From the NCBI RefSeq assembly GCF_029892565.1, contig NZ_JARXVH010000002.1, positions 248,001-312,000 of the forward strand: a stretch of DNA of 64,000 nucleotides. The letters run 5' to 3'. The notes beneath the pieces are model-generated. The model searched no databases. It worked only from the letters and a program-made list of their open reading frames with translations, and was not told where the DNA came from. Each line of letters starts with the position of its first letter. Positions within the stretch are counted from its first letter, which is position 1. A program made the position numbers and the translations under genes. Positions 62,936 to 64,000 of the stretch are shown here, in pieces. The stretch comes from Streptomyces pseudovenezuelae (GTDB lineage Bacteria > Actinomycetota > Actinomycetes > Streptomycetales > Streptomycetaceae).

Positions 62936-63083
62936 CCGCACGTCACGGTCTGCCACCGGGGACACACACCGCATGTGCGGACGTCAAGTCCCCGGGGGGA
63001 TTCACACCTCGGAGTGCCGGTCCGCATACACTCGGCGACCGGGCCCATGTGCGTGGGCCACCACAGGAAAGGCGCGTTGCCGG

Positions 63084-63299
63084 GTGTTCCAGGATTCCCC
63101 CATCTACGACCGACTCGTCGCCGAGCGCGGCGACGTCCCCACTCAGACCCGTCGCGAGGCCGAGCGCGTGAGCCGGGAACTGGAGTACGTCATGCGACCG
63201 CTGCAGTCCTTCGGCGCCACACCGCCCGCCGAGCGACCCGCCTCCCCGGGCGCGGGCTGGCAGCGGACGGCACTGCTGCCCGGCTCGCGGCCGCAGTGA
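63084..63299 (+). CDS. Small conserved actinobacterial protein (71 aa)
   Basis: A 71-residue soluble protein starting at GTG: VFQDSPIYDRLVAERGDVPT followed by RREAERVSRELEYVMRPL. This begins with the SPIYDRLVAERGDVP pattern that recurs in Streptomyces small hypotheticals. AGGAAAGG stands 13-14 bases upstream. Function unknown. It ends seven bases from the ATP-grasp stop, convergent. Confidence 0.7.
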   Translation: MFQDSPIYDRLVAERGDVPTQTRREAERVSRELEYVMRPLQSFGATPPAERPASPGAGWQRTALLPGSRPQ

Positions 63300-63305
63300 C
63301 CGCAC

Positions 63306-64000
63306 TCAACACACCCTCGTGGTCGAGCCGTTGACCCGGGAGTGCGGCTCGGGCCCGGGACGGGACAGCCACTCCGCTATCGTCCGCGCGATCGGCTGAC
63401 CCGTCTCCACCTCCACGAACCCGAACTGCCCCGACTGATTGCACTCCAGGAACCACCAGGTCCCGTCGGCGTCCTCCGCGAAGTCGAAGGCGCCGTAGGA
63501 CAGTCCGGCCTCCCGCAGATACGAGAGCACGGCCTCCGCGATGCGCGGCGGGACGTCGGCGGGCTGCCACGGCAGGTCGGAGGAGGCGAACCGGACGTCC
63601 ACCTCGTCGGGGTCGGCGTCCGCCAAGGTCGCCTTGCGGGCCGCGAGCAGCCGATCGTCGACCGCGGTCAGCCGGATGTCGGCCCGCTTGGGGACCCGCC
63701 GCTGCAGCAGCGTGGGCCCGTAGGCGACGGCGGTGAAGTCGGTGTCCGGCGCCACCCGGCTGGTCGGCACCGCCCGGGGCGGGTCCTGCGGGTGCGCCCC
63801 GGAGACCGGCTTGACGACCAGGTCCGGGTAGCGGTCCGCGAACTCCCGGGCGGCTTGCGGAAATGTCGTGATCAGCGTGGCCGGCACCGGCAGCCCGCAG
63901 CGCTGTGCGAGCCGGAGCTGCCAGGGCTTGTGCCGGGCGCGGCGGGCCGCGTCCGGGTGGTTCATCCAGCGCGCGTCCGAGCCGCGCAGCATGCCGTACA
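63306..64000 (-). CDS. ATP-grasp ribosomal peptide maturase-like protein, C-terminal part (5' end outside window)
   Basis: At least 231 codons of an ATP-grasp enzyme continuing past the right edge. NHPDAARRARHKPWQLRLAQ with CGLPVPATLITTFPQ, then LVVKPVSGAHPQDPPR and the ligand-binding FLECNQSGQFGFVEVETGQP give the pattern of RiPP-tailoring ATP-grasps of the MvdD/TgmB group (Glu and Asn of ECNQSG bind Mg). Such enzymes form isopeptide or ester crosslinks or modify a precursor peptide; the precursor gene is expected upstream, beyond 64000. The first codons in the window cannot be the start. Confidence 0.85.
   Translation of the reverse strand, partial: YGMLRGSDARWMNHPDAARRARHKPWQLRLAQRCGLPVPATLITTFPQAAREFADRYPDLVVKPVSGAHPQDPPRAVPTSRVAPDTDFTAVAYGPTLLQRRVPKRADIRLTAVDDRLLAARKATLADADPDEVDVRFASSDLPWQPADVPPRIAEAVLSYLREAGLSYGAFDFAEDADGTWWFLECNQSGQFGFVEVETGQPIARTIAEWLSRPGPEPHSRVNGSTTRVC

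Overview
The window is a 64 kb stretch of very high-GC DNA with strong third-position GC bias. Its gene content points to a Streptomyces or close relative: a mycothiol-dependent formaldehyde dehydrogenase, a proteasome beta subunit, S-hydroxymethylmycothiol chemistry, secreted streptogrisin-like protease, many TetR/ROK/RpiR regulators, and short conserved actinobacterial hypotheticals. Gene order mixes strands every one to three genes, as in chromosomal arm or arm-proximal accessory DNA. I see no rRNA, tRNA, phage, transposase or CRISPR array. Both ends cut a gene: an aldehyde dehydrogenase on the left (C-terminal part) and an ATP-grasp peptide-maturase-like gene on the right (C-terminal part).

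Layout. 1-4.5 kb: aldehyde dehydrogenase, then a compact minus-strand set consisting of a 56-residue peptide, a cytokinin-dehydrogenase-like flavoprotein coupled to it by an ATGA overlap, a 41-codon ORF and a fused ABC exporter. 4.8-9.3 kb: mycothiol formaldehyde detoxification pair (mscR plus metallo-hydrolase), DUF4180 protein and two short-chain dehydrogenases. 9.4-15.5 kb: L,D-transpeptidase, Gfo/Idh oxidoreductase divergent from a ROK regulator, membrane-anchored S1 protease, DUF574-type methyltransferase. 15.5-26.6 kb: DUF3800 protein, PatB-like lyase, DJ-1/PfpI protein, F420/FMN-type oxidoreductase, large secreted hydrolase, a second Gfo/Idh enzyme, then a DUF35 Zn-ribbon gene, a TetR regulator and an ATP-grasp-like gene sharing four copies of a GGCACTCAGT-type motif.

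26.6-33.4 kb: hypothetical proteins, RpiR regulator, GT-C mannosyltransferase-like membrane protein, Tat-exported PAP2 phosphatase with an autotransporter-type repeat and a BadF-type sugar kinase. 33.5-42 kb: a carbohydrate-uptake locus with a ROK regulator behind a near-perfect 13-bp-arm palindrome, a CUT1 ABC transporter (lipoprotein plus two permeases) and two large cytoplasmic proteins of probable alpha/alpha-toroid type. 42-47 kb: nucleoside-kinase-like enzyme, SnoaL-like protein, BlaI regulator, flippase-like membrane protein, an orphan proteasome beta subunit retaining Thr1/Asp17/Lys33, and a nickel/cobalt permease preceded by a Nur-box-like element.

47-64 kb: hypothetical protein with APC permease, SthA transhydrogenase, molybdopterin oxidoreductase, MMPL transporter, PP2C/SpoIIE-like phosphatase, a leader peptide with GNAT acetyltransferase, P-loop kinase, third Gfo/Idh enzyme, aldo/keto reductase, a second ABC exporter, small membrane proteins and the truncated ATP-grasp gene.

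Most of the window is ordinary secondary gene content. The best candidates for undescribed biology are the peptide/flavoprotein/exporter set at 1.0-4.5 kb, the stand-alone proteasome beta subunit at 44.8 kb, and the palindrome-controlled CUT1 locus with two unassigned toroid-like proteins at 33.5-42 kb. All functional links are inferred from sequence and gene order only.
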